Source: Spizellomyces punctatus DAOM BR117 (taxonomy: Eukaryota; Chytridiomycota; Chytridiomycetes; Spizellomycetales; Spizellomycetaceae). From it: a stretch of 64,000 nucleotides of DNA. Every line of letters begins with the position of its first letter. Within the stretch, counting starts at the first letter, position 1. Shown here one piece after another: positions 10,699-21,400 of this stretch. The DNA lies in the NCBI RefSeq assembly GCF_000182565.1, contig NW_015971537.1:1833299-1897298 (forward strand), read 5' to 3'. The notes beneath the pieces were generated by a model. The model worked only from the letters and a program-made list of their open reading frames with translations. It did not search any database and was not told the origin of the DNA. Position numbers and translations under genes: made by a program.

Positions 10699-11484
10699 TT
10701 AACACTTTACAACAAATTCGGTTCCCGTGCGCTCAAGCAGATCCGTCAGGTGCTGCGTCCCGGCACAAACCTCCAAACACCACTCCTTCTCATTGAGCTT
10801 CTTTACAAGCTTTGTGACACAACAATAGGGCGTTTCGGGAATGCGGAGTTCAAAAGGTCTCACAATTTGTGCGGCTGCTAATTGCTGAGGAATCGCCTGA
10901 CATCCCGCTCCGTGCGAGACAAGAATCAAGTGTGTAGATGGCGATGAATAATTTTCAATGGCATCAAGGAACGAGTGCAGGAATCGTTGACGCATTTCCG
11001 TACGGGACTCTGGATACGGTGGGAGCGGAGTGGGAAAGTCGACTTTTGGTGGCTCAAGGACAGGGAATTGACGTATGCGGTTAGCGTGGGTAAAAGAGTC
11101 GTCGGGTAGCGGTTCCGGAAAGTAATCTCTGGCAAGCCATTCGCTAAGAGGTGGATATAGATACATAGCAGGCCGTTCGGCCAAACTAGAGTGCTTTGTA
11201 ACTCCATGAATGATTCCTTCGGCTGTCTGCAGGGTTCGATAGAAAGGACTTGACAAGACCGTGAGCGCAGTCTTATAACCATTTCTTTGCCGATCTTCAG
11301 CAATGTACTGTCCTGTCCGTTGAGCTTGAGCGACGCCCAACTCTGTCAGTGGCGGATCATATGGTTCGGGAGCAGTGTTGGACCAAGAAGGATCGATTTG
11401 GTCTATCCTCTCACCATGACGCACGACGTACACAACTCTTTCGAGAGAAGGGTCCGTGAGCGCCGATAGTCTTTCTGAGGACAT
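10699..11484 (-). CDS. histidine phosphatase superfamily protein
   Basis: Single-exon gene of 261 residues. Near the N-terminus is the catalytic RHG motif (VVYVVRHGERID), whose His is the phospho-acceptor. Later come PPLTELGVAQAQRTGQYI and the SSPFYRTLQTAEGI arginine motif. The second catalytic His is in ILVSHGAGCQAI at about residue 185. These four elements define the phosphoglycerate mutase-like/acid phosphatase fold. The sequence spacing is closer to UBASH3/Sts-like or fungal phosphoglycerate-mutase-family phosphatases than to glycolytic mutase. Substrate cannot be told from sequence. No signal peptide is visible, so it is probably cytosolic. Confidence 0.85.
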   Translation of the reverse strand: MSSERLSALTDPSLERVVYVVRHGERIDQIDPSWSNTAPEPYDPPLTELGVAQAQRTGQYIAEDRQRNGYKTALTVLSSPFYRTLQTAEGIIHGVTKHSSLAERPAMYLYPPLSEWLARDYFPEPLPDDSFTHANRIRQFPVLEPPKVDFPTPLPPYPESRTEMRQRFLHSFLDAIENYSSPSTHLILVSHGAGCQAIPQQLAAAQIVRPFELRIPETPYCCVTKLVKKLNEKEWCLEVCAGTQHLTDLLERTGTEFVVKC

Positions 11485-12030
11485 GTCAAAGGAAATGAAT
11501 GGTGCACGTTGACAACTGGCTGGGTGCGTCCATTGACGTTTGACGCGTCACCCCAGGCTCTTATTAAAGTCCCCTAATTCAAGAATTCTATACACTTTTC
11601 TAGACTGAACTGACGAACATTATGAGTCGACGAGTATGAATGGCCAGTTTGACTTGGCAAGTTGAGATCTAGTTCATTGGCAGTAGGTTTCCCTGTGAAA
11701 CCACGAATTCTTGGTAGGGTTATTCATGGCGTTAATGACACACGGCACACTTGTCGGTTCACACCGCCAATGTTTAAGACATGAAGGAATGGGTATTAGG
11801 TACCTCTATCTAGCCCAGTGGTTAGGGAATCCAAGTAATTGTTACAGTCGGATGCCGCACTGGCGCAACATTCCAGCTGCGCATGTCGGCCGATGTCTAG
11901 ACATTCGGACCCATATATACATGACCACACTAGAATCGGGTTTAACCAATAAATCCACATCGAAATTGCACTGCTGATCTCTCCATGGTGTGTGAACCGC
12001 AAAGCGTGCCATCAACCAAATCTTGACAAG
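11485..12030. other. divergent promoter region, phosphatase / GST
   Basis: About 545 bases between divergent starts. It contains an exact match to a Pol III A-box (TAGCCCAGTGG, 11811-11821), but no B-box or cloverleaf follows, so I do not call a tRNA or SINE. No ORF is supported. Confidence 0.4.
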
Positions 12031-12822
12031 ATGGCCACCATAAAGTTTTACGACCTAACAGCCGACCCTACGAAATCCACACGATTCTTTTCGCCCAACA
12101 CATGGAAAACCCGAATGGCACTCTTGCACAAGCAGGTCAAGTTTGAAACCGTTCCTGTTACCCTCCTTGATATCCGCGGACCAATAGCAAAGCGCTCGGG
12201 TTTACCAAACATTCAAGCTCCAGCCATAGAACTCCCAGACGGAACATTTCTTTACGACTCTTTCCGAATTTCAGAGTGGCTTGAAACGGCGTATCCTGAT
12301 GCTCCTTCGTTGTTTACCGGCGACGGTCAATCTACGCGTCAAGCCAATCCGGCACATTTGACAACAGGCAAGGCGTATGCTCGTCTCGTTGACTTGGGTC
12401 TCGGCTCATCATCACCAGAATGGGCAGTATGGTTCGAACTGTGCTTTCCCGAATTGTGTAAATATCATCAAGAGGGTGTGCCTGGATTATACGAATACTT
12501 TATTTCGGATCAACGTCTCGGTCCAAATGGACGTGAAAAGCTGCTTGCTCTCGACCGTGTGGAGCTCATTCGTCGTGCCAAGCTGACCGTTACACCATTG
12601 ATTCAGATTTTGCGGGAGCGTCCTGGAGAATATGTGCAAGGAAAGTTCCCTGGACAGGCGGATTACGTCTTGTTTGGGAGATATGCGTACTGCCGACTCT
12701 TGAATAAGGAGATTGCCAAAGAGGTCTGGGAGGATCAGGCACCTGAGCTTGCTTTATGGATTCAAAAGCTTTCGCAAGCGTTTGATGGACATGCTCAGAA
12801 AATATTTGATGAGAATGATTGA
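12031..12822 (+). CDS. glutathione S-transferase-like protein
   Basis: Single-exon gene of 263 residues. The N-terminal thioredoxin-like half begins MATIKFYDLTADPTKSTRFF and SPNTWKTRMALLHKQVKFE. It contains the cis-Pro and Ser region of GST G-sites (IQAPAIELPDGTFLYDSFRI: cis-Pro, then D-S). The C-terminal half is all-helical with a GST_C-like region and ends in EDQAPELALWIQKL. The pattern (SPNTWK near the N-terminus and FLYDSxxIxEWLE) resembles fungal GSTs related to bacterial beta-etherases. Expected role is conjugation or detoxification using glutathione in the cytosol; the substrate is unknown. The start ATG is at 12031, because the longer frame upstream opens only at a non-ATG codon. Confidence 0.82.
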   Translation: MATIKFYDLTADPTKSTRFFSPNTWKTRMALLHKQVKFETVPVTLLDIRGPIAKRSGLPNIQAPAIELPDGTFLYDSFRISEWLETAYPDAPSLFTGDGQSTRQANPAHLTTGKAYARLVDLGLGSSSPEWAVWFELCFPELCKYHQEGVPGLYEYFISDQRLGPNGREKLLALDRVELIRRAKLTVTPLIQILRERPGEYVQGKFPGQADYVLFGRYAYCRLLNKEIAKEVWEDQAPELALWIQKLSQAFDGHAQKIFDEND

Positions 12823-13170
12823 ACAGATTGAATAGATTACTGAGAATATACTAGAGTGAATGATGATAAAACCTGATTCATAGAGGTTGGCAGCACCGAG
12901 GTAGTCTTTGGAGATTTTGGGTAGATATTCGACATTGGGAACCTTTGGGACATCATTCATTACAAGCACTCGTATTGCTTCCGGATAATGTAACGGATGG
13001 TCATATTTGTACATATCCCAATTATTAAATGTGGAGAGCCAAGTTGATATTTGACCATATTTGCCACATGGATTCGCAACCGACAGGGGTGAGATGCCAA
13101 AAGATGCAATTCTCGCCATCGCAATATTACAAAGAACAATCCGCTGATCAATACCACATAACATCATCAC
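12754..13170 (-). other. open frame of uncertain status
   Basis: An ATG-initiated frame of 138 codons on the minus strand, running into the end of the GST gene. The middle part (YHPLHYPEAI-like region around 12960-13020) looks protein-like, whereas the C-terminal third is an AT-driven Ile/Ser run. No motif or homologue is recognised. It could be a decayed gene fragment or chance. Confidence 0.2.
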
Positions 13171-14243
13171 TAAACATAATTGTGCTCTGACGCTGTGGTC
13201 ACAGCATGAAATGTATCGATAGACGCTTGTTATTACGCAGCCATTGTTAAAAGGGATATCTGCGCATAAGCAGTAGCTTTTCCCACATTAATGGCAGTGG
13301 TGCATCAAATTCAGAACAGCCGACTCCCGATGATCACAATGGAAAATGTCACAAATCGCCCACAGTGTACATCTTCCAATGGATACCACCGATGGACTTA
13401 GGACTATTCAAGGACAGCAAACTGTGTGCGGAATGTCCGCCCTATGGTTTTTCCCAACCGTAATGGACACATAGTGACAACCCGGAAAGGACATAGAATA
13501 TAGGACGATGCTTCCAGGAGCACGAGTAAGCCCTGCAGTACAACAGAAACGATATCGAACGACCCAAAGGAAGCTCAAGATACCGCAAGTAGCACCCGGT
13601 CCCACAAGTGCTTGAATCCTAGAGAGAATGTTTTTCGATGCGCTGGCGGCGAAATATACACCACTAAAGGCACCACGCTCCAAAGAGACGGGTCCCCGTG
13701 TGCTTCAGTGCCAGACGAGCAGAGTCTCGCATCGGTCAAATATGGACTGTAGACGGACCATACCGCTATAATGATTCGAGTCTTTCAGCAAAGAAAACGC
13801 TGGTCGCTGAAAGAGGCGATCTTGCAAACGAATATGAACCGCTTGGTGGGAAGGAAAGAAAGATAGATACCTTGGTCGCCTCCTTCACCCTTTATATAGG
13901 AAACCGCAGTGTGGCTTGGACAACAAAAAACAAAAAAGAGATCTGATTGGTGGATGCTTACGTTAGCACTGCGCCCATTTGCCGAACATTCTCCCATTCA
14001 GACGCGGGTTAGTAGCCGAAACGCACGCAGGTTAGTAGCCCAACGTCATCAAACGGACAAGGGCGGCCTCCGCAGGTTTCTGCGCTGCCACCACGGTTTT
14101 TAATGCACTGTCATTGCTTGAATGTCCTCAAGAATTCTATCGTAACAACGCTGACATTGAACCAAGGCAACGCAAGATACTGGGAACTAGTCAAATATCA
14201 TCCCCTCTTCCACAACCCATTTTCCTCGAATTAGATCCCCAAG
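12823..14243. other. 1.4-kb intergenic region upstream of PSD gene
   Basis: Apart from the doubtful minus-strand frame at its left end, I find no supported gene. An 11-bp direct repeat, GGTTAGTAGCC, occurs at 14007-14017 and 14030-14040 (23-bp period), about 200 bp before the phosphatidylserine decarboxylase start. The region otherwise looks like ordinary spacer. Confidence 0.45.
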
Positions 14244-17200
14244 ATGAAGTCCCTGACATTGCGAGTGAACGTTGTGGAAGCGCGAAACTTGATGGCAAAG
14301 GACAGACGTGGTACTAGTGATCCCTTTGTGGTCATAAAACTGGGTGGTCAAAGCAACAAGACCAGTGTTATTCCTCGAAATCTCAGTCCCACATGGAACG
14401 AAATGTTTGAATTGTAAGTTTGCGCCACGTTGATAGTTGGCTGCGTTCTGTACTTTTGAGCGGGACGCTGATTATATTATTTTAGTGTTCTTACACCAGT
14501 GCTGTTTGATGGTATGTTTTCATTTTCGCGCGTGTGATGCTGGATTGGCGCGACCGTTCTCGTGAGCAATGAGTCGACAGACTTTTTGCTTCAGCCGTTT
14601 CCATCGCTTACAAGTCATTCTCTCTCTATCAATAGCATCATTGGACTTTATCGTCTGGGATAAAGATCTGATAGGAAAGGACTTTTTGGGACAATTATCC
14701 ATCCCCATAAGTGATATACTAAGAATCAGCGACGCTGCATCATTCGACGACCCAAAAAACGAACCAGTGTGGCACCCTCTTCATCCACGGAAAGCAAAAG
14801 AGAATATAACGGGCGAGATAAGGTTGGTTCCACTAAACCGCTCGCGTAAATATAATGTCTAATCGGTTGATCATAAAGTATCAAGCTCGGGTTCGTCGGA
14901 GAGTTGGATCGGGATCTTTTGGGAATGTTGGACAGCTCTGCAGAGCAGACAGCCGTACATGGTAAGCAGATTCATGCCCTCTCTGCGTTTCACACTTGAA
15001 AGTAGTCCTTATACTCAAGTTTCCAACCATAGCTACGCTGATGACCACCGACGATCCTGCTGATGGTACGAAAACCAAATAAACTGCCAGTTGACTGCGG
15101 GAAGATGCTAAAGTTTTTACGTAGACCTTTACTTTAACCAATTCACGGGGGATGCCAGTAGAGATCAAGACGTACCTCAGACCCCAGAATCTCCAGAAGA
15201 CAGCAGTTCAGATTCGGTTAGCGCCGATTACCTTGATAAGGCAGACACGAAGGCATTTGATCACAATGCCCAGATGGGTTTGTTGACGATTGATAGTAAG
15301 TAGTTCCTTTCATTTCAACATCATCCTGATTGCATATCTAACGGCCATCAGTCGTGGGTGCAACCAATCTTCCATATGAGACAAATGTAACACGCACATC
15401 GTTTGACTGTGATCCCTTTGTTGTCATTTCGTAAGTATCGAGACAAGTCTATAAAGTGTACCTTTCATCTTTTGACATTGTACTGATTTGTGCTTATAGC
15501 TATGGGTGGGTATCTTCCGACTGGTATCTTCACTCTTTGTCAAGCTGTTGCGTTGACCTGCCGTTGCGATAGGCGCAAAACGTTTCGAACGCGAACAGTT
15601 CGGCATACCCTACAGCCCACATGGAATGAGAGGGTCTTTCTGTAAGCGTCGAAAACCAGAGTGAATACGCAGGATCTGAACACTTCTGAGCCATCCGACT
15701 ACATTTTATCTAGACATGTACGGCATTCAGAGCATCAACTCGGTTGGGCCGTGAACCTCTCGGTTTATGACTATGACAAATTCAGCAACAACGATTACAT
15801 TGGTACCACGGAACTGAAGATATCAGATGTGGTTGCTACGTGTAAACGGCTTCCAATGACACCCAATGTGCCAACGATGATGCCTCCAGTCGAACAGGAT
15901 CTGAAGCTGGCGTTGAAAAACACAAAGGTGTGACTGACTTGGGTGCCATAGCGGCAATTGATCCTATATTGACTCTGAAGGCTTTTGCTGTAGAGTGCAG
16001 ACGTCGCAACGCTCAAGGTCAAATACACATTTACTCCGTACAAGGGTACGTAAACGCTGCTGAGTATCTTCACTACATCAGTACTGATAACCTCTATGCA
16101 GATCTTCGTCGAAATTTCTGGTTGACTCTTATCAAGGAATTCGACAGCGACTCCAGTGGGATGATAAATAAGGTCCAGCTTACCGCGATGTTGGACAGTC
16201 TCGGTTCGAATTTCTCAGATGAATCAATCAATATGATGTTCTTAAGTAAGGGGAAGTCGCCAGATGAGGAGTTGACGTTCGAAGAGCTGGTCGAAATACT
16301 GGAGGGACAAATAACTGGAAAGATTGTATGTCAGGCCAAAACCATGAGAAGAAATAAAAGTAGAGGGAATAAGAACAGCAAGGCAAACAGAAACGGCAGC
16401 GACAGCGATATTTCCAGCACCAGTAATTCGGATGCCACCTTGCAATCCAACGGCGAAGTAGAACACGTTATTCAAATTCGCGAATGTCCCATTTGCCGGA
16501 AGAAAATAAAACGAAAGGGAGATTTGGACGTTGTTTCTCATGTAGCGCTGTGTGCACACGAAGATTTGGGCAAAGTGGACCATTTTGTAATGGGAGGCTT
16601 TCTAACTGAGGCTTATGCGACGAGAAAATGGTATAGTAAGATTGTTTCATATGTGACCTATGGAGGCTATAGTCTGGGTAAAAATAATGGTAAGTGGCTC
16701 TTGGTGCTATCTTTTCGTCTACATCTAACGGAGAGCGCGTTGGATTTCCTAGCCAATATTATCGTCCAAGACCGTGCGGTACATTTCTCAACCTGTGGCG
16801 TTTTATAGCAATTTACTCGGTTTCTAAACTGCTTCCGTTTCAGACGGGACAACTGGTGGAGGAGCGCATGCCAACCTATGTGCGTCTTGGTATCCGATTA
16901 CTTTATCAATTCCGCTCTGGCCGAAGCGGTACGTATAGGACATTGAATCGTGATCCCTGTAAACTTTGACTGAACATGATTCGGACTCAGCCGTCGAGCG
17001 ACGACTTATCAAGAACCTACTGCGAAATCTCAGTATGTAGTTGGCACATCTCACTTCATGCGCTCCCGTTGCTAATGGTCACACTCGACTCTTTGGTGTA
17101 GGTGTGAAGCAGGGTAAAAAGTTTGATGACCCATCAAGCCGGAAAGCGATTAAGCACTTTATCGCGTTTCACAATTTGCCACTTGATGAGAGTAGGTACT

Positions 17201-18250
17201 TACACGTTTCGTCATAAATGAGGACTGCAGCTCATTTTCGCTGGAGTACGTGATCCACTGGATACCTTTCAGACATTCAATCAATTCTTTTACCGGAAAC
17301 TAAAGCCGGGCGCAAGAACGTTGGCGTCTCCTGACCCTGTATGTTTGGCTATTTCCGATACATGCCAAATGTCAAACTATCAAGTTCTTACTCATTTGTC
17401 CTATCAGAAAGTGGCAGTGTCCGCGGCAGACTGCCGATTAAGCTGTTTCCCAACTGTCGAACGTGCGACGCAATTATGGGTAAAGGGGCAACGTTTCACG
17501 GTGCCAAACTTGCTACAGGATGAGCAGATGGTATAACCTTGTTGCCATAGCTGTAAACCGAATATGCTCACTAAACGGGGTCTGTACTCTCTTAGGCGGC
17601 TACGTTCGAAGGCGGCCCCATGATAATATTTCGGTTAGCACCTCAGGGTAAAGGGACAAATAAGGACATGCATTATATGAAATCCGGTCATTTAACCAAT
17701 GATCTTCTGTAGACTACCATCGGTTCCATTTTCCCGTCGATTGCACGGTTGGGCCAACCAAGTGGATTGAAGGATCGTATTTTACAGTAAACCCAATGGC
17801 GATAAGGTGAGAGCATCTGCCGTCACCAAGCAAATGTCCACCATACCAATCTGCCGTTAATTCTATGATCAGAACAACCGTCGACGTGTACACGGAAAAC
17901 ATACGCTGTGTGACATACCTTGACAGTCCAGAATTCGGAAAAATGGCCTACGTTTGTATCGGTGCAATGATGGTTGGAAGCATCGTGTTGACATCTCACG
18001 AGGGTGCAGAAGTGAAGAGAATGGATGAGCATGGGTAGGATGAAACCGTTCCGATCCTCTGGTGGTCATCTTCTAACGCGTCCTTTCATTAAGGTACTTT
18101 GCATTCGGCGGCTCAACAATTATACTTCTCTTTGAGAAGGATGCCATTGAGTTCGATCATGATTTACGAGAGAACTCTGAGCAAAATTTGGAAACACTGG
18201 TAAAAATGGGTAACTCCATTGGAGTTGCCGGGAGTAAGAGGCGATCTTAG
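14244..18250 (+). CDS. PSD2: phosphatidylserine decarboxylase, C2-C2-EF-hand type
   Basis: Converts phosphatidylserine to phosphatidylethanolamine; yeast Psd2 does this in Golgi/endosomal membranes. The gene is split into about 16 exons. Domains in order: C2 domain A ([25 protein letters not shown]), C2 domain B ([19 protein letters not shown]), an EF-hand ([17 protein letters not shown]), a small CxxC zinc motif (ECPICRKK...HVALC), then the catalytic domain ([46 protein letters not shown]). The autocleavage site appears as [10 protein letters not shown] near the end; the Ser of GST becomes the pyruvoyl group. A 6-nt exon (15500-15505) seems needed to join C2-B in frame. The order C2-C2-EF-PSD is that of fungal and plant type II enzymes. 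All key motifs are intact. Confidence 0.93.
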
Positions 18251-18490
18251 GTCTAACCTCTTTGATGGGGCTATAGCTGGGAGGGAGGTGGGCTCTATCG
18301 GACTGCTGATTCATTTTGGATGATAAATATCTTTTTTCAATGTAATATCCCCTTGTTAATGTTCCAAGCCTTATTCGATAGTGTTTGTCACGTGCCTTCC
18401 CACGATCGGAATTTCATTCTTCCGTCATCAGTTGCACATGACAAGATCAACGCATTTGGCACTTGTCGCTCGTCGTCGTTTTCAACCTTC
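18251..18490. other. promoter region of VWA8
   Basis: The 240-bp gap between the PSD stop and the VWA8 start carries a GTCACGTG site about 100 bp before the ATG. Nothing else is seen. Confidence 0.4.
18387..18394. promoter_or_regulatory. GTCACGTG site, VWA8 promoter
   Basis: Perfect match to the RTCACGTG core bound by Cbf1/USF-type bHLH proteins, 97 bp before the VWA8 ATG. Binding is inferred from motif and position only. Confidence 0.4.
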
Positions 18491-21400
18491 ATGCTGCTGC
18501 GGGCTCTCGCTCATAAACAGAGTCCACGCGGCGTCAGCACTTACGCTCACCATATAGGGAGGAGAGTCTTTTTCCGTACAATGTACACCAGGAAGCAGGC
18601 TCACATGCCTGCGACTGCCCTACGGCGGTTGCAACACCTGCAGGCAGCATTAAACCCTAGATCCTTATCAACCTCAGCAAGCCAAGGTGAGAATACGACG
18701 CGGCGAGAATTGATGTTATTTCTCTCATGCCAGATGAACCATGGTCGATAGATTCTTCCACCGGAGGCTTGGAAGACGATGGGTCCCGCGTGTGCATTGG
18801 GAACGTCTGCGTTCCGGTTGTCGATGCACAGGCACCACATAGGGTGCCAATAGAGAGTCTGTTAGATCTGACTAGACAGGTTGGTTGATTGGCGTCAGGT
18901 ATCTTTGCAAAATTGCGCATAATGACAGGTTCTGACGTACTTTTAGGATGTCTTGGAACACTTGCAATGGATGATGCGAAAAGACACACTTGGGCAGGAC
19001 ATGTTCCTTATTGGGTATGGCATTTGTCCCCGGGTACCTCATGCAAATATGGGGAAAGGAAATCTGTGTCTAATACGGATGTACGTGGCAGACCACCTGG
19101 GCCATTAAAGCGACACCTCGCCTTAACATACCTCCATTTAACGAATCGAGAACACGAGTACGTTGCCCTGCATCGAGACACATCAGCGGAGTCTGACCTG
19201 AAGCAGCGAAGGGAGATTGTGCGTGACGCCAGCGGATCTGGGGGACTTACCGCCGAGTGGGTCGACGGTGTGGCCGTAAGAGCAGCCATTCAAGGTCGCG
19301 TGCTTATTATTGAGGGTATCGAAAAGGCTGAGCGTAATGTCCTGCCGGTCTTGAACAATCTTTTGGAAAACCGAGAAATGAATTTAGAGGATGGGCGACA
19401 TATTGTTCATCATTCCCGCTATGACGCCCTCCTCAAAAATCACACCCGCGAGGAATTGGATTCATGGCAATTAGTAAGGGCTAGTGAACGGTTCAGGGTC
19501 ATTGCATTAGGCGTACCAATTCCGCCCTATCCTGGAAACCCATTGGATCCGCCTTTCCGTAGTCGGTTCCAAGTCCGATACATTGAGAGCCCCTTTGATG
19601 GTTCCGAGACTAGGAGCCGCTCAGCTGCCCTAATCGAAGCGGGTGCCTTGGAGGCGGACACGGTATCTCGTACAAATGAATTGCTGATCAAGCTACGAGA
19701 TATGATCAAAACCATCAAGTATACACATGAAATTAAGGACCAGCTAACCATTTCGGCGAATGATGCCTCCAACTCTGCCCTTCTACCACAATTTCCGCAA
19801 ACGTCCATGGGTGGCATCGTAGACCTTCTCAGATTATTTCCTGCAGAGGCTCAGGATATCGAAAGTGCTTTGCAAAGATTTTGGCCGTCGTCCTGGGTCG
19901 GCAGTGCTTTGACAAATGATCAACTACAAGCCTTTAAAACTCTGTCCACCAAGTTTAACGTTCCCGTTGAATTACGGGGAGCGAATGTCAGTCGTAAGTC
20001 GTCGTACGATCTGACAACCGTTACTCGAGGGAGCGCCACCTTCCAATGGTCAGGTTCGTCGGTAACGTTGCCAGTTACATTCGGGTCAGCGCCCTTGGTT
20101 CCTCTTGCATCTGGCGAGATTGGCAGCTACGGCGGTGTGTTTGTGCATACTCCTCGATACCGTGACGTTGTAACGCGAATTGCACAAGCCCATGCTATGG
20201 GCCGCGACATTTGTCTGGCAGGACCGAAGGGTAGCGGGAAAACGACAGCGATTATGAGATTCGCTGGACTATTTGGTTACGAAACCGAGACGGTTCACAT
20301 GTATCGTGATATGACCGCGAGGGATCTTTTGCAGCGGAGGGGCACACGAAGAGATGGAAGCACATATTGGGAAAGCTCCGGCCTAGTTCGTGCGGCTTTG
20401 GAAGGCAAAATTGCAGTTATTGACGGCTTGCATTGGGTCCGTGCTGGCACTATTGCCAGCCTACAACGACTTGTTCAGGATAGGGAGGCTGTCCTGCCGG
20501 ACGGTACTTTCCTTACAAGTGCTGAGAACTTTGAAAGCCTCAAGGAGCGCACTGGTTTGTCCTCAGAGCAGCTTGCCGCAAAACGTGTCTTGCCGGTACA
20601 TCCTGCATTCCGTATTATCGCTACGGCTAGTGTCCACCTTCATCACAAAGCTCCTAAGCAAGAGATGGAGTGGCTCACCGAAGAGGTCGGCGCGATGTTT
20701 CAATTCCTGGAAGTCGGAGCCATGGATGTTCAGGAAGAAGCGGCCTTGTTACGCACATTGACTCATTGTCCAGAAGACAAGGCTAGGCAGTTGCTAGACT
20801 TTGCTGCACGATTCCGAAAATTGGCGGAAGGTGGAGGATCGGGACACGAAACTGTGTTGGCCAAATCAACGTCTTTGTCTACTCGGCAGCTTCTGCGGAT
20901 CTGTCGTCGTCTGGCCCAATTCCCAGATGAGTCCCTTTACACTGCAATTCACAGAACGTGTCTCAGCCCATTCCTTCCTCAATTGGCCCGACATGCTTTG
21001 GAAGATGTTTTGGCTGATTCTGGAATACAACCCAGTGGCAAAATCGTCAAGTACAGCATTGAGAATACACCTGACACACTACGGTTCGGTGACGTTGCCC
21101 TTCCCAAATATACGATCCGCCCTGATGACGTCGAGGCAAAAGCTCTCATTCCACACACTGCTGAAGGCGGACCTGGATTCTTTGATAACGACGTACACAC
21201 TCGAGTCATGAGAGAAATTGCCGTTGACTTTGTTTTGGGCGAACACCTGTTGCTTATTGGTAACCAGGGTGTCGGCAAAAACAGACTAACGGATCGGGTA
21301 TTGGAGCTAATTGGACGACCTCGGGAATACGTCCAGCTGCATCGTGACACAACTGTACAGTCGCTTACCGTGCAGCCTGTGGTTGAGAATGGAGTAATTG

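Noticed and set aside
11811-11821. Exact Pol III A-box (TAGCCCAGTGG) suggesting a tRNA or SINE
   Set aside because: No GGTTCGANTCC B-box follows within range and flanking bases do not form an acceptor or T stem.
13408-13683. 91-codon minus-strand frame between GST and PSD
   Set aside because: No motif, biased composition and no splice partner.
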